DNA of 64,000 bases from Eopsaltria australis (taxonomy: Eukaryota; Chordata; Aves; Passeriformes; Petroicidae). The DNA lies in the NCBI GenBank assembly GCA_034509425.1, contig JAVTVJ010000033.1:2542001-2606000 (forward strand), in the 5' to 3' direction. The number at the start of each line of letters is the position of its first letter. The stretch's first letter is position 1. The notes under the pieces are model-generated. The model ran no database searches. It had not been told where the DNA came from and saw only the letters and a program-made list of their open reading frames with translations. The translations under genes were made by a program, and so were the position numbers. Of the stretch, positions 1 through 11,328 are shown piece after piece.

Positions 1-238
1 CAAACTGAAGCACAGGAGGCTCCCTCTGAACATCTGGAAATACGAGGATGACTGATCACTAGCACAGATTGTCCAGGGAAGTTGTGGAGTCTCCATCCAT
101 GGAGATATTCAAAAGCTTTTTGGACAATGTCCTGGGCAACCAGCTCTAGGTGGCCCTGATTGAGTAGGGATATTGGGCTAGATGACTTCCAGAGGTCCCT
201 TTCAACCTCAACTACTCTGTCATTCTGTGATTTTGTGA
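1..238 (+). mobile_element. CR1 LINE fragment, 3' end (cut by window edge)
   Basis: Non-LTR retrotransposon remnant, sense strand +. The sequence follows the CR1 3' untranslated region: a phrase matching 'group of residues after the GTGGAGTCTCCATCC motif' near 88-107, then TCCTGGGCAACC near 129, then the GGTCCCTTTCAACCTCA block near 195. It ends in imperfect ATTCTGTG / ATTTTGTG octamers at about 221-238, the characteristic CR1 terminus. It contains no coding part and starts before the window, so its true 5' extent is unknown. Substitutions against the recalled consensus are moderate, which suggests an old and inert copy. Confidence 0.93.
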
Positions 239-2935
239 AAAGATAGTTATTTTCTTTGAAGATATAATGGGTAGAAATTGCCTTTTTTCCCTCCTTCTTT
301 TTTCCCCCCACTCTTTGTTAGAGTAGAAAAAAAAATCTTGAAACTTTTCTTACTCTGGTGGTTAATAGGAAATAGAACCAGTTTATACAGAATAAAATGC
401 AATCAAAGTGGCCAGAGTAATGAGTAATGAGTGTGTGATTAACAGGAATAGCATCAGCTCTTGACCTATGTAACAATTATAGCAGCAGTTCTTGTTCTGC
501 CTAACAGCTCCTGGGAAAGGGAGACCTTAAGTGGGTGCAAGGACACAGGAATCTGCAATATACTGGAGAGTGTTCACAGCAGTGGATAAATTAAAATCTT
601 CCTGCTGTGATATCTGTACTAGCCCTGAAATGGATTATCCATTTAGGGATACATCATTAACTAATGAAAAGCACGAGATTCCTAAGACTATATAACTATT
701 CTAGTTTGGTTTGAATTAAGATAAGGAGCCTTTGTGAAAGCTGGGGATGGTTAAGCACTAGGAACTATGTCTTGGATTTTAGCCCTGCAAGAGTGACTAA
801 GGAGAGCTCCTGAACCCTGTGTCTGAAGATAGAGATGAATTTTCTCTCAAAGAGATAGAACAAGTGACCTTAGAACAACTGACCTTAGAAAATCCCCTGG
901 GTGTTCCCAAAGGGAGTCTGGAAATGAGATTGTTAAAACTGGATGCTGGGCCTAGGGATGGCAGCAGTAGTGGTAGAAATTCAGCTGAAACTGTACCTAC
1001 ACAACAGACCACCAGAAGTCTCCAGACCCTAAGGGATTTCGCTTGTAGGAAGGGAAATTTACACATTTGAGACAGAATCATGGAACTCCTTTAAAGATGC
1101 AGGAAAATGTCTGGAATTGCTGAATAATGCAAATAGGCTTAATTGACAATAGATAGAGGGTACAGATGTCTAAATACTTATTTGACAAATTTCAATCATC
1201 CATTTAGGAAGGAAAAAAAAGAGTTTCCAACAAGGAATCAATCTCATGTACAGACTCAAATTCAGTCTCATGTTTGGGCAAAAACTGCATTTGTTTTCCA
1301 GCTGCTCTGGTCTTTATTCTGTATTCCATTTCTCAGAGAGGGCATCATTCTCCATGAACTGTCCTTGAAGCTGTTCTTGCATGTGGGTACTCACCCCTAC
1401 ATTTTTTATTTCTTGTGTTGGAATTTAGAAAAACTGAAGAACTGCTTTTTGTGGGTTTGTTTTGTTTTGTTTGTTTATTTTTAAGAAAGATACATTTAGC
1501 TGAATGATATCTAAGGAGTAAGCTCCTCGGCTAGGAGAAATACACAGTTGCTGAATCTGAGCTCTCTTTTCTCTTTGCTGTTGATCTGAAAGTGAAGGGC
1601 AATTCATTACACTTTGCCTGTCTCTACAGAGTCAGGTCTTTTCGTGTTCTGCTGTTGTTACCTATGGAATGAAGACAACCAGAGAAGGCAAAGCAGAAAC
1701 TGTGCTGCTGGCTGTGAGCTGCTGCCTGCAGCCCTTGGCAGTGACCAGTGAGCTGTACTCTTGTACAGGGCTCTCTGGTTCAGCTGCAAAATAACCTTAC
1801 CAGGCTGTAAGTAGGGCCCATGCAGATCCTCCATCTGATCTGAAGAGTTCAACAGGGTTTGTGTGAGAAGCTGATTTTAATTGCATAATAATTTGAACAT
1901 GGGCATAGTGGTTCCTGTGTCATTGGATCATTAACTGAATGCAACAACAAATTAATATAAATTAATTATGAATACATGTAGGCGAAAAATTAGGAGTTAC
2001 CTAAATTAGCCTTGAAGTAGCAGCAAAATACTCTTCTCAAGTTCATTCTGAACCCTGTGAAATTTGCCAAGGACTACCACAGACCCCCAAATGTCTTGAA
2101 GGTTATGGATACACTTAATCTTGATTCTGCAACTTAACACTAGAGTCTATTGTGCCTTTCCTATCTCAGGAGTCTTCTAGCCACTCTCCCTTCCTGGCAG
2201 TGGCTTTCAGCTTCAAGGTCTGCACAATTCAATATAACCTCTACTAGCTATTGGGTCTCTATCCCTTGTCTTGATTCAGCTGAACCCCTGGATGTCAGAT
2301 GAGGACATAGTAGCCATAGCTTTGTTTCTGCCAACACCTTCTTTCATCCTAGTCATGTTGGTCTTGAAGGATCTAGAATTTTTGTACTCCCCAGGTGTCC
2401 AATTCCTGACCCCAATTTTACTTAATTCTAGGTAGACTACTGGCTAGGTCACCTCTCTTACTACACAGACCCCTGACTGCTCCCTGGCCCATATTAAGGA
2501 TCTGCTTGAAGTTTAGCTTTCACCTTGCTGTTCCAAACACAAATCCTAGTCACAACCCTGACCAAAATCTGAATATCCTGATTTTGTAAGTTGATTCCTT
2601 GAGTGCAATTATTATGACTGGAGGGACTGATCTGTCCCAGAGTTACTTGTCCCTGTTGGTACTGAGTCATCTTAGCTCTGTGTGCTGTGGATGATTGACT
2701 AGGAAATGGAATTCTTCCATTCCAACCTTATAAAAACCTAAGGTCTCAGACGAACAATCTTCTGTTTTCTTGGTGAGGATCAGGGTAAAATCTGTGCTTT
2801 TCAAAAGTCAGGTATTCTCTGATGTGTATAATTCACAAATCCATAACAGATCTCCAGTTCCTCCTATCCCAAGCCATTAGAGTTTCTGCGTAAGGCTGGA
2901 GTTAGAATTATGAGGTAGTTACAACCATGAAGTTA
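239..2935. other. No recognised gene; unique-looking intergenic or intronic DNA
   Basis: I see no repeat family, RNA gene or convincing exon here. A T-rich GTTTT/GTTT run lies near 1458-1485. The most protein-like open frame is at 819-1070 on +, listed separately. Other open frames (1143-1484 on +, 1658-1852 on -) have no recognisable domain. Confidence 0.6.
819..1070 (+). other. Unrecognised 83-codon open frame (weak coding candidate)
   Basis: An open frame that begins at GTG, not ATG, just after an in-frame TGA at 811-813, and ends at a TGA after HI. The predicted peptide is charged and hydrophilic: an acidic N-terminal third with repeated EQ(V/L)TLE-type spacing (VTLEQLTLE), a G/S-rich middle (PRDGSSSGRN) and a basic end (ACRKGNL). 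I recognise no family. There is no clear splice acceptor or donor in the expected places, no start codon context and no neighbour. It may be chance, or a worn fragment of a gene or retroelement. I would not annotate it as a gene without homology or RNA evidence. Confidence 0.12.
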
Positions 2936-3082
2936 CAGAATCATAGAATTGTTTGGGGTGGAAGGGACCTTAAAGATCCTCTAGATCCAACCCCCCTGCC
3001 ATGAGTGGGGACACCTTCCACTAGACCAGGTTGCTCAAAGCCCCATCCAGCCTGGCCTTGAACACTTGCAGGAATGGGGCAG
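2936..3082 (-). mobile_element. CR1 LINE fragment, 3' end, antisense
   Basis: Reads on - as a CR1 3' terminus. On + the copy opens with AGAATCATAGAATTG, the reverse complement of the terminal octamers, then GGAAGGGACCTTAAAGATC, CACTAGACCAGGTTGCTCAA and the 'CTTGAACACTT' block. A weak continuation (ACTTCTCTGGC) may reach about 3115. It is 5'-truncated to about 150 bases, typical for CR1. The match to the recalled consensus is close, so it is younger than the copy at 4799-5073. Confidence 0.93.
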
Positions 3083-4798
3083 GGGGAAGGAAAATGTACA
3101 TGGACTTCTCTGGCTGCACTGAAGGTGTGAGACTCTGGACTTCAGAGTTTCAGATCAGTCCCCAGACCTTCTTTCTTCACAGCAAAGTAGGCTTCACCTT
3201 TGTATACATGTTTAGATGTGCACTCAACTTTCAGCTTCTTCAGAATAGAGATGGCTGTGTATTCTTCCTTTTTTTTTTTTTGTAAACAGGCAAAGGTTTG
3301 AGTCTTCTCTGTAGGGTGAAGGGAGGAGGAAACACACCTATTGCATGAAGAGTAGGAAAGGACCTATCCAGCTGAGGCACTCACTCTCGCTTGGGACCAT
3401 GGTGGACTGGAAGTTCGATCTACTCAGAGTGCCAGAATAGGGGCCATGCAAACCTCTCTTGTTCTACCTGGGATGGACAACAACCAGTGTAATAATTTAA
3501 CAGTCAGGGTTGGGATTAAATTTAGGGATACCATGATGTGAACTGATTGAGTTATTGGTGGATTTTTCAAGTTTTGCAGGGGTAAGATGGAATCATGTTC
3601 TGATAAGGCAGAGTTAACTTTGGGATGTTGTTACAAGGTTGGAGACAACATACCATAAAATCTCATGTCTGCTGAAATACTGAGGTATCCTGAGGGAGAG
3701 GGGGACATTAAAGAGAGGTGAGCTGAAATCAGACAGGAAAATGAAATTAAATTCTTTTAGATTTGCATGTATCACTTCAGTTCAATTTACATATTTCCTT
3801 AAAAATGAATTACCACCATAAGTTAAGGATTTTTTCCAATTTACAGTCCTTGTGCACTTAACCAACCATCTGTAAATAGACACAGAGGTCATCTGCAAGT
3901 CACACGAAACACACAGGATCTCTTCACTCTTGGTGTGGCAGAAGATTTAGAATAATGCTTGTTTTGAAAAAAAAACATAATTTGAGTTTTTCCTGAATCC
4001 TTTATGCAAGAGAAAAAGACAAGTTTGAAAGAATGAAATAGAAGGCTTAGTAAAATCCATGTGAAGACTGAGAAAAAGCTCAGGTAGCTCAGTCCAGGGA
4101 TGGATTTTGCTTGTTCTACAATGAATGATGACCTTTCTACCTCTGCTTTGCTTCCTCTGAGATAAAGAACTGGGCAATTTTTTTTCTTCCAATGCTGTGT
4201 AGTGTATATAGTATGATTACATTTCATCACACAGTGAGATTCTACATTGTTGTAATTTCATTCTGATGTAGTTTGTTTTTAAATCACATCCCTTTACCTT
4301 TTCTAGATCAATATGCAATCCCTGTTGCTTCAGGGGAAAAATCTGCAATTCATTAAGGCGTGCCTGAAAGAAGAGTATGAGCTTTATCTCAATAATGTGC
4401 ATGACAAAGTTTAATAAATCATTTAAATACTTTTCATTATTTTCCACTTCTTACGCAAAGGAAATATCATTTTGGAGTTGACAGAGAGCAAGGTAGCAGG
4501 ACTAAACCAGAAAACCCATTTATAAAACACTTTTTACAGGGCTTCCTATCTCAACAGGTCATTTTCCCATTCTTGAGAAGGTTAATCTTACTGATTTTAA
4601 TTTAGCAATCACCAACACACATTTTTTTCGTGGGTTGAACCTGTCTTCTTCAGTTCTTGTGTAACAGAATCTCTCAGTATTCTGAACAATCACAACATGT
4701 TAAAATAGTGGTGTTTGCCTTTATCCCCATCTGTTTTCTGTGCATAAATGGATGTTTTCAGCCACCCAGTGGGAGAAGGACTTTTTTCTTCTATAATC
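3083..4798. other. No recognised gene or repeat
   Basis: Mostly AT-rich single-copy-looking DNA with a T12 run near 3270. Overlapping open frames on - at 3889-4230 and 3947-4192 are in different frames with no domain signature, so I treat them as chance openings. Nothing else stands out. Confidence 0.6.
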
Positions 4799-5073
4799 AA
4801 GGTGGAGCCAGTGTCCTTTAAGTAGTACACAGGTAAGGGATGGGGGGCAATGGACACAAGCTGCATCAAGGAAAATCTTAATTGACATTAGGGAAAGAAG
4901 TCATAGGCAATCAGATATTGGAAGAAGATGTGGAAGATATTTGAAAACACTCTGAACTCAATTGGATAAGGCCCTGAGCTACATGATCTAATGGCAAAGA
5001 GTACAGTGTTGTATGGTCAGACCAGATGACCTCCTTATGTCCCTTTGAACTTAAATTAGTGTATGATTCTGAA
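4799..5073 (+). mobile_element. Old, degraded CR1 LINE fragment
   Basis: A heavily diverged CR1 3' region on +. Anchors still visible are GGTGGAGCCAGTGTCCTTT at the start, GGGCAATGGACACAAGCTG near 4845, GGCCCTGAGCTACATGATCTAATG near 4969, and the GACCAGATGACCTCCTTATGTCCCTTTGAACTT tail (given here as neighbouring blocks) ending at TGATTCTGA near 5070. The spacing matches a CR1 3' untranslated region with small deletions. The divergence implies an early insertion, so this copy may be shared by many bird orders. Confidence 0.8.
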
Positions 5074-8000
5074 ATACTCACCAAAAAGTAATCAAATGCC
5101 TGTGCTGACTAAGAACCAACGTTATCAGGCAGTACTGCCCCTATTTCAATCAGCAAATTACTTTACCTGATAAAATGTGCAGTGTTTTCTAAGTCTGGAG
5201 CTGTTACCTGTTGCACAGTAAGGCTGTCAGAGTTGATGTAAGTGGTCTGTATCTCCTTAGTCATTGCCACTGATGTGCAAATTAGTGTCTTGATCCTACC
5301 ACATCTGTTTTTTGCAACTGGCTGGGGAGGAAACTGATAAGGATGGTATTTTTTTTCAGCTGGATGAATCTAGGCTGTACTGTCACATCTGTAGGAATAA
5401 ATAGGGGAGGGAAGATTCAGCCTGAGACTAGCGGAAAATCTCAGTCCTTCAAGTTAGTAAAATACCAAAGAATCCAGTAAAGCCTTCTTGTCCTAATTTG
5501 CCTCTGCTTTTGAAATTTCCTTTTTCACATGGTAAATTTTGATCTAGCAGTGGGACCTAGGTTAGCAACAGGGATGATTTGGGTCTTTTGGGCATTTTCT
5601 GCAAAGTTTAGTTCAGTCTTCTAAAAGACAAGAAAAATAAGAAGACTGGAGATTTTGACTAGCAGTTGAGGCCATTTGACATACATATTTGAAGAAATAA
5701 AATGATAAGGCTTCAGGGATTAGTCTGACAAAATATAAAATTATGTGCATTGGTATGCATTTCCATTTAAAACTAGGAATAATTGAAAAAATGAAGCTAG
5801 GCAGAAATAACGTAGTAATGAGTTTATCACTCTGCATTGTAAATTCTTGAAGCATAAACTAATGTGTAAGCAATCATAACCTTCAGGGAGAAGAAATAGG
5901 GCACCCAAGGCTCTCTTGCCCTTGTCTGGGTTTTGTGGTTTGGCAGTGAGGAGAAGCTGTAGAGAGAAAATCTTGTAAGCTGAGTCCATGCATTTATTTT
6001 TAGTTTTATATGAGGCATTTACTAATGGCAAAATGTCCTTGAGGTTAGGAAGAGAGTATTTTTCTTGGCACAGACAAGTTTCTGCGTTCCAATTTTGTTG
6101 TGATATGCTCTTTACAATTAATAATAAAGCATTTTGAGAGGAAACAAGGGAAAGCAGTGAGACTGGGGAGGCCAAATTATTAACCCAGTGTTATTTCCCC
6201 CTTATAAGCAGCAAATATAGTCCAAAGCACACAGGTACCATTAAGTTTATCCCTTAGACCACAGCCAATTCCTTTCTACTACAGATTTACTCTCATATAA
6301 ACTCTGTGAATTCAAATTATTCCAAAATGCAAAAACTTGCAGGAAAGTGGTGCTAGGATGACCAGGGAATGGAGAATCACTCTTTCAGGACTAGATAAAA
6401 GAAACAGGCTTGTTCAGTCAGCAAGAGAAGGTCTGATTGCATAGTAGAAATATATCCAAGGTGAAAGCTAGGAAACAAGAGTTAGAAAAGAGTGGTACAA
6501 GGTGAGCCAGATGTATTCATTTTTCCATGGGTAAAGCTAGATTGGACTCTAGAAGAAGGTTCCTGGCCTTCAGAAAGGCACAGGCTTTGGGTGCCCTTGC
6601 TGAAGGTGAAATAGCATGGTGGACTCCATTAGGAGACACTGACCTTGATACGAGAGGTCCTGCTAATCTATATCCAGGGCAATTACAGAAGGATATGGAG
6701 CAGTGTGTGACTTTTCTTACCTCTCTCCAGAATCTTATGCAGTTTAAAGAAGTTTCAGTCACTATGAGAGTTTTTCTTGCCTTTGATACACTGATGGTTA
6801 TTTGTTTTGCGGGGAATGGGATTTAAGCAGTAAAATGCCATTCACAGGTGAGACAAAATGCAAAACTGTATTTTGTTTTGACAGAAAACTTTTTAGTATG
6901 TTCATTTGACTAAATCAGTCATTCTTTCTAGATATAAGATAATTTCCTGTTTTTTTCCTGAAAATTCCAAATTACTTTTAAAGTATTTTAACAATATAAA
7001 TAGAATTCTATTTGTCAGTCCCACTGAGACTGAGCTTGTGTAAGTTTCTGAGCTTGTAAATTTTATTGTCGTCTTCTCCTTCTTGCTTCCTGGCCTTTCA
7101 ATAGGAAACTGTTTCCATGGATGTAGTATTAGAATCACTTTTCCTACTTTTAAGCTGGTTTTGAATTGCTGAATGTGATCGTATCACTGCTTATCTTGCA
7201 GTAGCTTTTCCTGGACTGTAGCTTGCTACCTTTTGATTAATTTCTTTATCTCCTGGGATGCAAATATTCATTTGTGATCTTTGTGTTGAAAACCTGCCAT
7301 GAATTTGATCTTTCTTCTGCTTTCTAATCCTTAATTAAGCATATTGATATATTGTTAGTAGGGATGATAGCTTCCTGAGGAATAGCCAGCAACAACACTG
7401 ATTCTGCTGCTATATTTATTTATGAGACATCACACTACATGGAATCATCACTTTGTTCACTGAAATCTTTGTAAATTAGGAAGAATTGATCTCTTTCCAT
7501 GCAGAGAAATTGTATCATTCCCATTCTGATTCAGAGAGAATCTGGCTCAGAAGTAGGTAGGGATGACCTCAGAAGTTTGGAGAAAATTACTAGGTGAACT
7601 TGGTATGTTTTTTAAAGGCCTTCAAGAGTAAATGAAACACACCAGGGCAGATTCTCAGCTGGTGTAAATTACTATCACTCCATTGCAGTGGGTATAGCAA
7701 AAGCAGTTTAAGCAAATGACAGTCCCTCAGGTGTGCATTTCTTTCTTGTTTTGCTGCTGATTTTGAAATGAGAGGACTTCGAGTGAACCTTTGGACCAAA
7801 TTATTCTGTTGGGGTTGGAGCAGGTCACAGATAAAATAAGAGTACAGATCAACTCCAAGCTTTTTCCACATGAGTTATACCCTAATCATGGCTTCATACA
7901 CTCCCAGAACTTGATTCCCTGCAGCCTTTCTTCTGCTTCTGCCTGACCCTGATCTGGGATTAAATTGTTATCAGAACCACTGTAGCATATATTGTATTAC

Positions 8001-10934
8001 TGTGTATATCAAATAAAAGTTGGAAACTTGGCATATTCAAGACTGGGAATAATCTCATCTACCACAGAGCACTTTCTGAGAGCAAGCAGTTCATCCAGTG
8101 AAAGTACCAGCATCTCCCAAATGCTCCTACAAACTGGGCTGCATCTTAATATTAGTAAAGCAATGAAGTATTAAGGCAACATATGCTGTAACTGGGCAGT
8201 CTGCAAGTGAGTTAACTCCTTCTAAGAGCCCTGATCAGATTTCCTGATGATGAAGCAATGCTGTGCTTTGTCAGATGGCTGCCTCCTCATTATTCAACAC
8301 GGCACTGTGGGGTTTGTGGCATACTTTGTTATGTTTGAAACAAAGAGGGGGATTTTTTTCCTTAAAAGTGAAACCAACAAAACCAAGCAAAATTATTTTT
8401 GTCTTTGCAGGAAAACATTTTAAAAATGATGCTGCAAACCATTCACATTTAAGTCTTAATTATAAGAACTCTGGCAAAACTCTTGTATTTGCTGAGAAAA
8501 TAGTGACTTTTGGATAAATTAGCTTCTAGAAACATTTTTTTTAAAGTAAGTTCATACTTTATTTTTTTTCTATATAAATAGTTCATAAAACTTAAATACA
8601 TACCTGACTTATGTCCCTCTTTCTCCACTTAGTGTTTCAGTGAGGGTAGTTCTCTGTTTGCAGCAGGCAGTCTGAACCTCAAGTGTGTGATGAACTACTT
8701 CCTCCTGGTAATTTCTCTTTGGTGGGGCAGGGCAGCTCTGTGTACAGACCCCACAACAGGTAAAGCCAAGATATCATTCAGGAGCATGATTTCATGATTT
8801 CATCAGGTTCTGCTGAATTTGGGAGGAAAGATGTTCAAATGCCAGGTTGGTCCTTAAAGGGCCAAGCCCCTCTATGCTCATATCCCTTCCTTGATCACGC
8901 ACATATGACAGGTGTGTTCAGTAGTGTACTAAAGTTAAATGTTTTTAATTTTTAGCCACAGTTCAATGATGGGTTTTGCCCCAGGGACACAGAGTCTGTG
9001 TGTGTACATGCTCGTTTCCTGCTGGGTCTGATAGCAGAACAGGGCTTAGTTCCCTGCCCCCTTAAGCAGACTACATTTACAGGTTACCCTGTAAAATGAT
9101 TCAGATACTTTTTATTGTGAGATTGATGTAAGAATTCACTAGTCAGTGTAATCTCTTCTTTTAAAAATGCATATATTTGCCTTAATTTCTGTTTCAAATA
9201 CTCTTCTATTAGAATATAATGTTTTATTAGGAGAGTTTACTCTCTGTATTAGAGTACTCTTCTGTTAAAGTGGGAAGCTATGCAGCACAGCCATTCAATA
9301 ATAGCTATTAATTGTTCTGTAAACTAAAGCTATGGGCAGGAAAGTTGTGGCCATGTGGTGAGAATATAATAAGAAAAAGAAACTTCACGTTATACAGTGA
9401 AGTAAGGCTCTTTTTTCCTCTATAAATTGATTGGTTTTTTGTATTTCCTTTGGGTTTGGCTTAGTTTAGAAGAGATAATTGTATAAATATGATTTTTAAT
9501 GTATTCTAGTTTAATATTAGTAAATTGACACAATGCTGATGTAACCATTCATTTTGCACAAGTTAGATTTTATTGACATCCGTGAAAGAAAAGCTTCTTT
9601 ATTCTTTCTCTGTAATTATAGTGATCAAACTATTTTATTTTTCCTGTATTGTGAGCGTTTAAGCACTGAACAGCTTGTTTCAACCTTTGAAAATTCAAGC
9701 CTTAATGAAATATTTAAGTACAATCAGTTCTAGTTCTTGCTGAATGGAAAATAATGAAAGTGCAGAACAAAACCATATTTTTCCTCTGACTTCCTAGTAA
9801 TTAGTCTTTGCCTTCTTTTTGAAACACTAATGTTCTGCCTCTTTGCTCTTAGAATTTAACAACATTTTCAGTGCTTTACAAAAAATTGCAAATTGAGACA
9901 GGCCTAGTTTCTTCATAGTTTTTGCATTTTAGAAATATATCATTAAGGAATAATTTAACATGCTTTTATACTTTGTAAACCATGCAATTCAAACTACAAC
10001 AACAGAGGCTTTCTTCTATTGCCACTTGAATATAATTGTATATTTTATGTTGAAGATGAGAGGATGTCTGCATGAGGGCTGAGCACTAAAGGTTTTGTGA
10101 TGGACACTAGTGGAAAGGTTTATATTCTGAAGTGACCAAAGAACCTGGAGATCAAACTGAAATCTGTGGAATTATGGGAGAAAATTTTAGGAAAACTGCA
10201 TGTCTCCAAACACCTGTGAAGCAAAAAACCTCATATTCTATTTCTTTGACCTAGTTTGTCCTTGGATATTTAGACACAAACCCTCTTCCCAAAGTCAGTA
10301 TGAGGCAAAATCAAATTGAGTGGGAACAGAATGAGCAGTCAGAAGCATGACATTTTCTCTGAGATAAAGTATCCTCATAGGAGCGCTCTTCCCTTGGGCA
10401 ATGGACACTGTAAATTTACCTGGTAATGCCAGCTGACTGAAAACAGCCCCTTGGGATTTCTTGTGGAGGCTTCCCTTGTTGCTGCAGATCTCTCTTGTGG
10501 CTTAGGATCTCAATTTAGGCTTCATTAAGTTCCCTGACACAAGAAGGATAAGAACTGATCCATTCTTTGATCAATGCTGATCAATGTTGGCATTAATCCA
10601 CAGGCACTTGTAACAAAAAAGTTCTATTTTCTCTGATGCTGTTCTGACTCATTACAGTTAATGGCCTTTCCTGAGAAATGCAGCAGTGGTTATTAAGAAA
10701 TGAGGCGAGGACTCAGAAATGAACCAGAGCAGAGCTGGCTGGCTTGCTTTGAAACTTCTCTAGTATTTACGTAGTTATATGCAGCCTGTCTTCTTCTGCT
10801 CTGAGTGAATTTATTTTTAAAAACTCTCCTATGCAGCTGCTTCTCTGTCCTTCAGCACAGAGCTGGTGTTCTGGCCCAACCCTGTAGCAGTGATAGGCTT
10901 AACCCCATGGTAGACCAAGGACATGAATTCGAGC
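5074..10934. other. Long AT-rich stretch without a recognised gene
   Basis: No exon, RNA gene or retroelement that I can name, apart from the possible ancient repeat relic at 7645-7700. Open frames of 99-144 codons (5741-6175 on -, 6527-6826 on +) have no recognisable domain and are overlapped by openings in other frames. A short tandem phrase (CATGATTT twice) sits near 8786-8802. The section 9100-10050 is especially AT-rich. Confidence 0.6.
7645..7700 (+). repeat. Possible relic of an ancient amniote interspersed repeat
   Basis: The phrase GGGCAGATTCTCAGCTGG followed by TGTAAATTACTATCACTCCATTG resembles one arm of an old repeat that I recall as abundant in turtle and crocodilian genomes and which there often appears as an inverted pair. 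Only one arm is visible here. The identification rests on memory of the motif, not on a search. Confidence 0.4.
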
Positions 10935-11328
10935 TTGTGCTACTCCAGCCTGGAGAAGAGATTGAGAGGAGACCTCATTGCAGTCTTCAACTTCCTCGTG
11001 AAGGGAAGAGAAGGGGCAGGCTCTGATCTCTGCTCTGTGAGAAGAGACCAGGGACAGGACCCAAGGGAGTGGTGGCCTGAAGTTGTGTCAGGGGATGTTT
11101 AGGTTGGATATCAGGAAAAGGTTCTTCACCCAGAGGGTGACTGGGCACTGGAACAGGCTCTCTGTGAATTGGTCACAGCACCAGCCTGACAGAGTTCAAG
11201 AAGCATTTGGACAATGCTCTCAGGCACAGGGTGTGACTCTTTGGGTTGGTGCTGTGCAGGGCAGGCAGTTGGACTCGATGGCCCTTGTGGGTCTCTTCCA
11301 ACTCAGCACATTCTGTGATTCTGTGATC
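10935..11328 (+). mobile_element. CR1 LINE fragment, end of ORF2 plus 3' UTR
   Basis: About 400 bases in CR1 sense orientation. It begins at the codons around CTCCAGCCTGGAGAAGAG (end of ORF2), runs through GAGGAGACCTCATTGCAG, TTAGGTTGGATATCAGGAAA and GGTTCTTCACCCAGAGGGT, and ends at CACATTCTGTGATTCTGTGAT, giving two good terminal octamers. The subfamily differs from the other copies in the TTGGACTCGATGGCCCTTGT block. No intact reading frame survives. The open frames at 10805-11026, 11083-11391 and 11330-11572 are by-products of this copy and its flank. Confidence 0.93.

Noticed and set aside
5741..6175. 144-codon minus-strand open frame
   Set aside because: Overlapped by two other minus-strand frames; no domain or conserved motif known to me.
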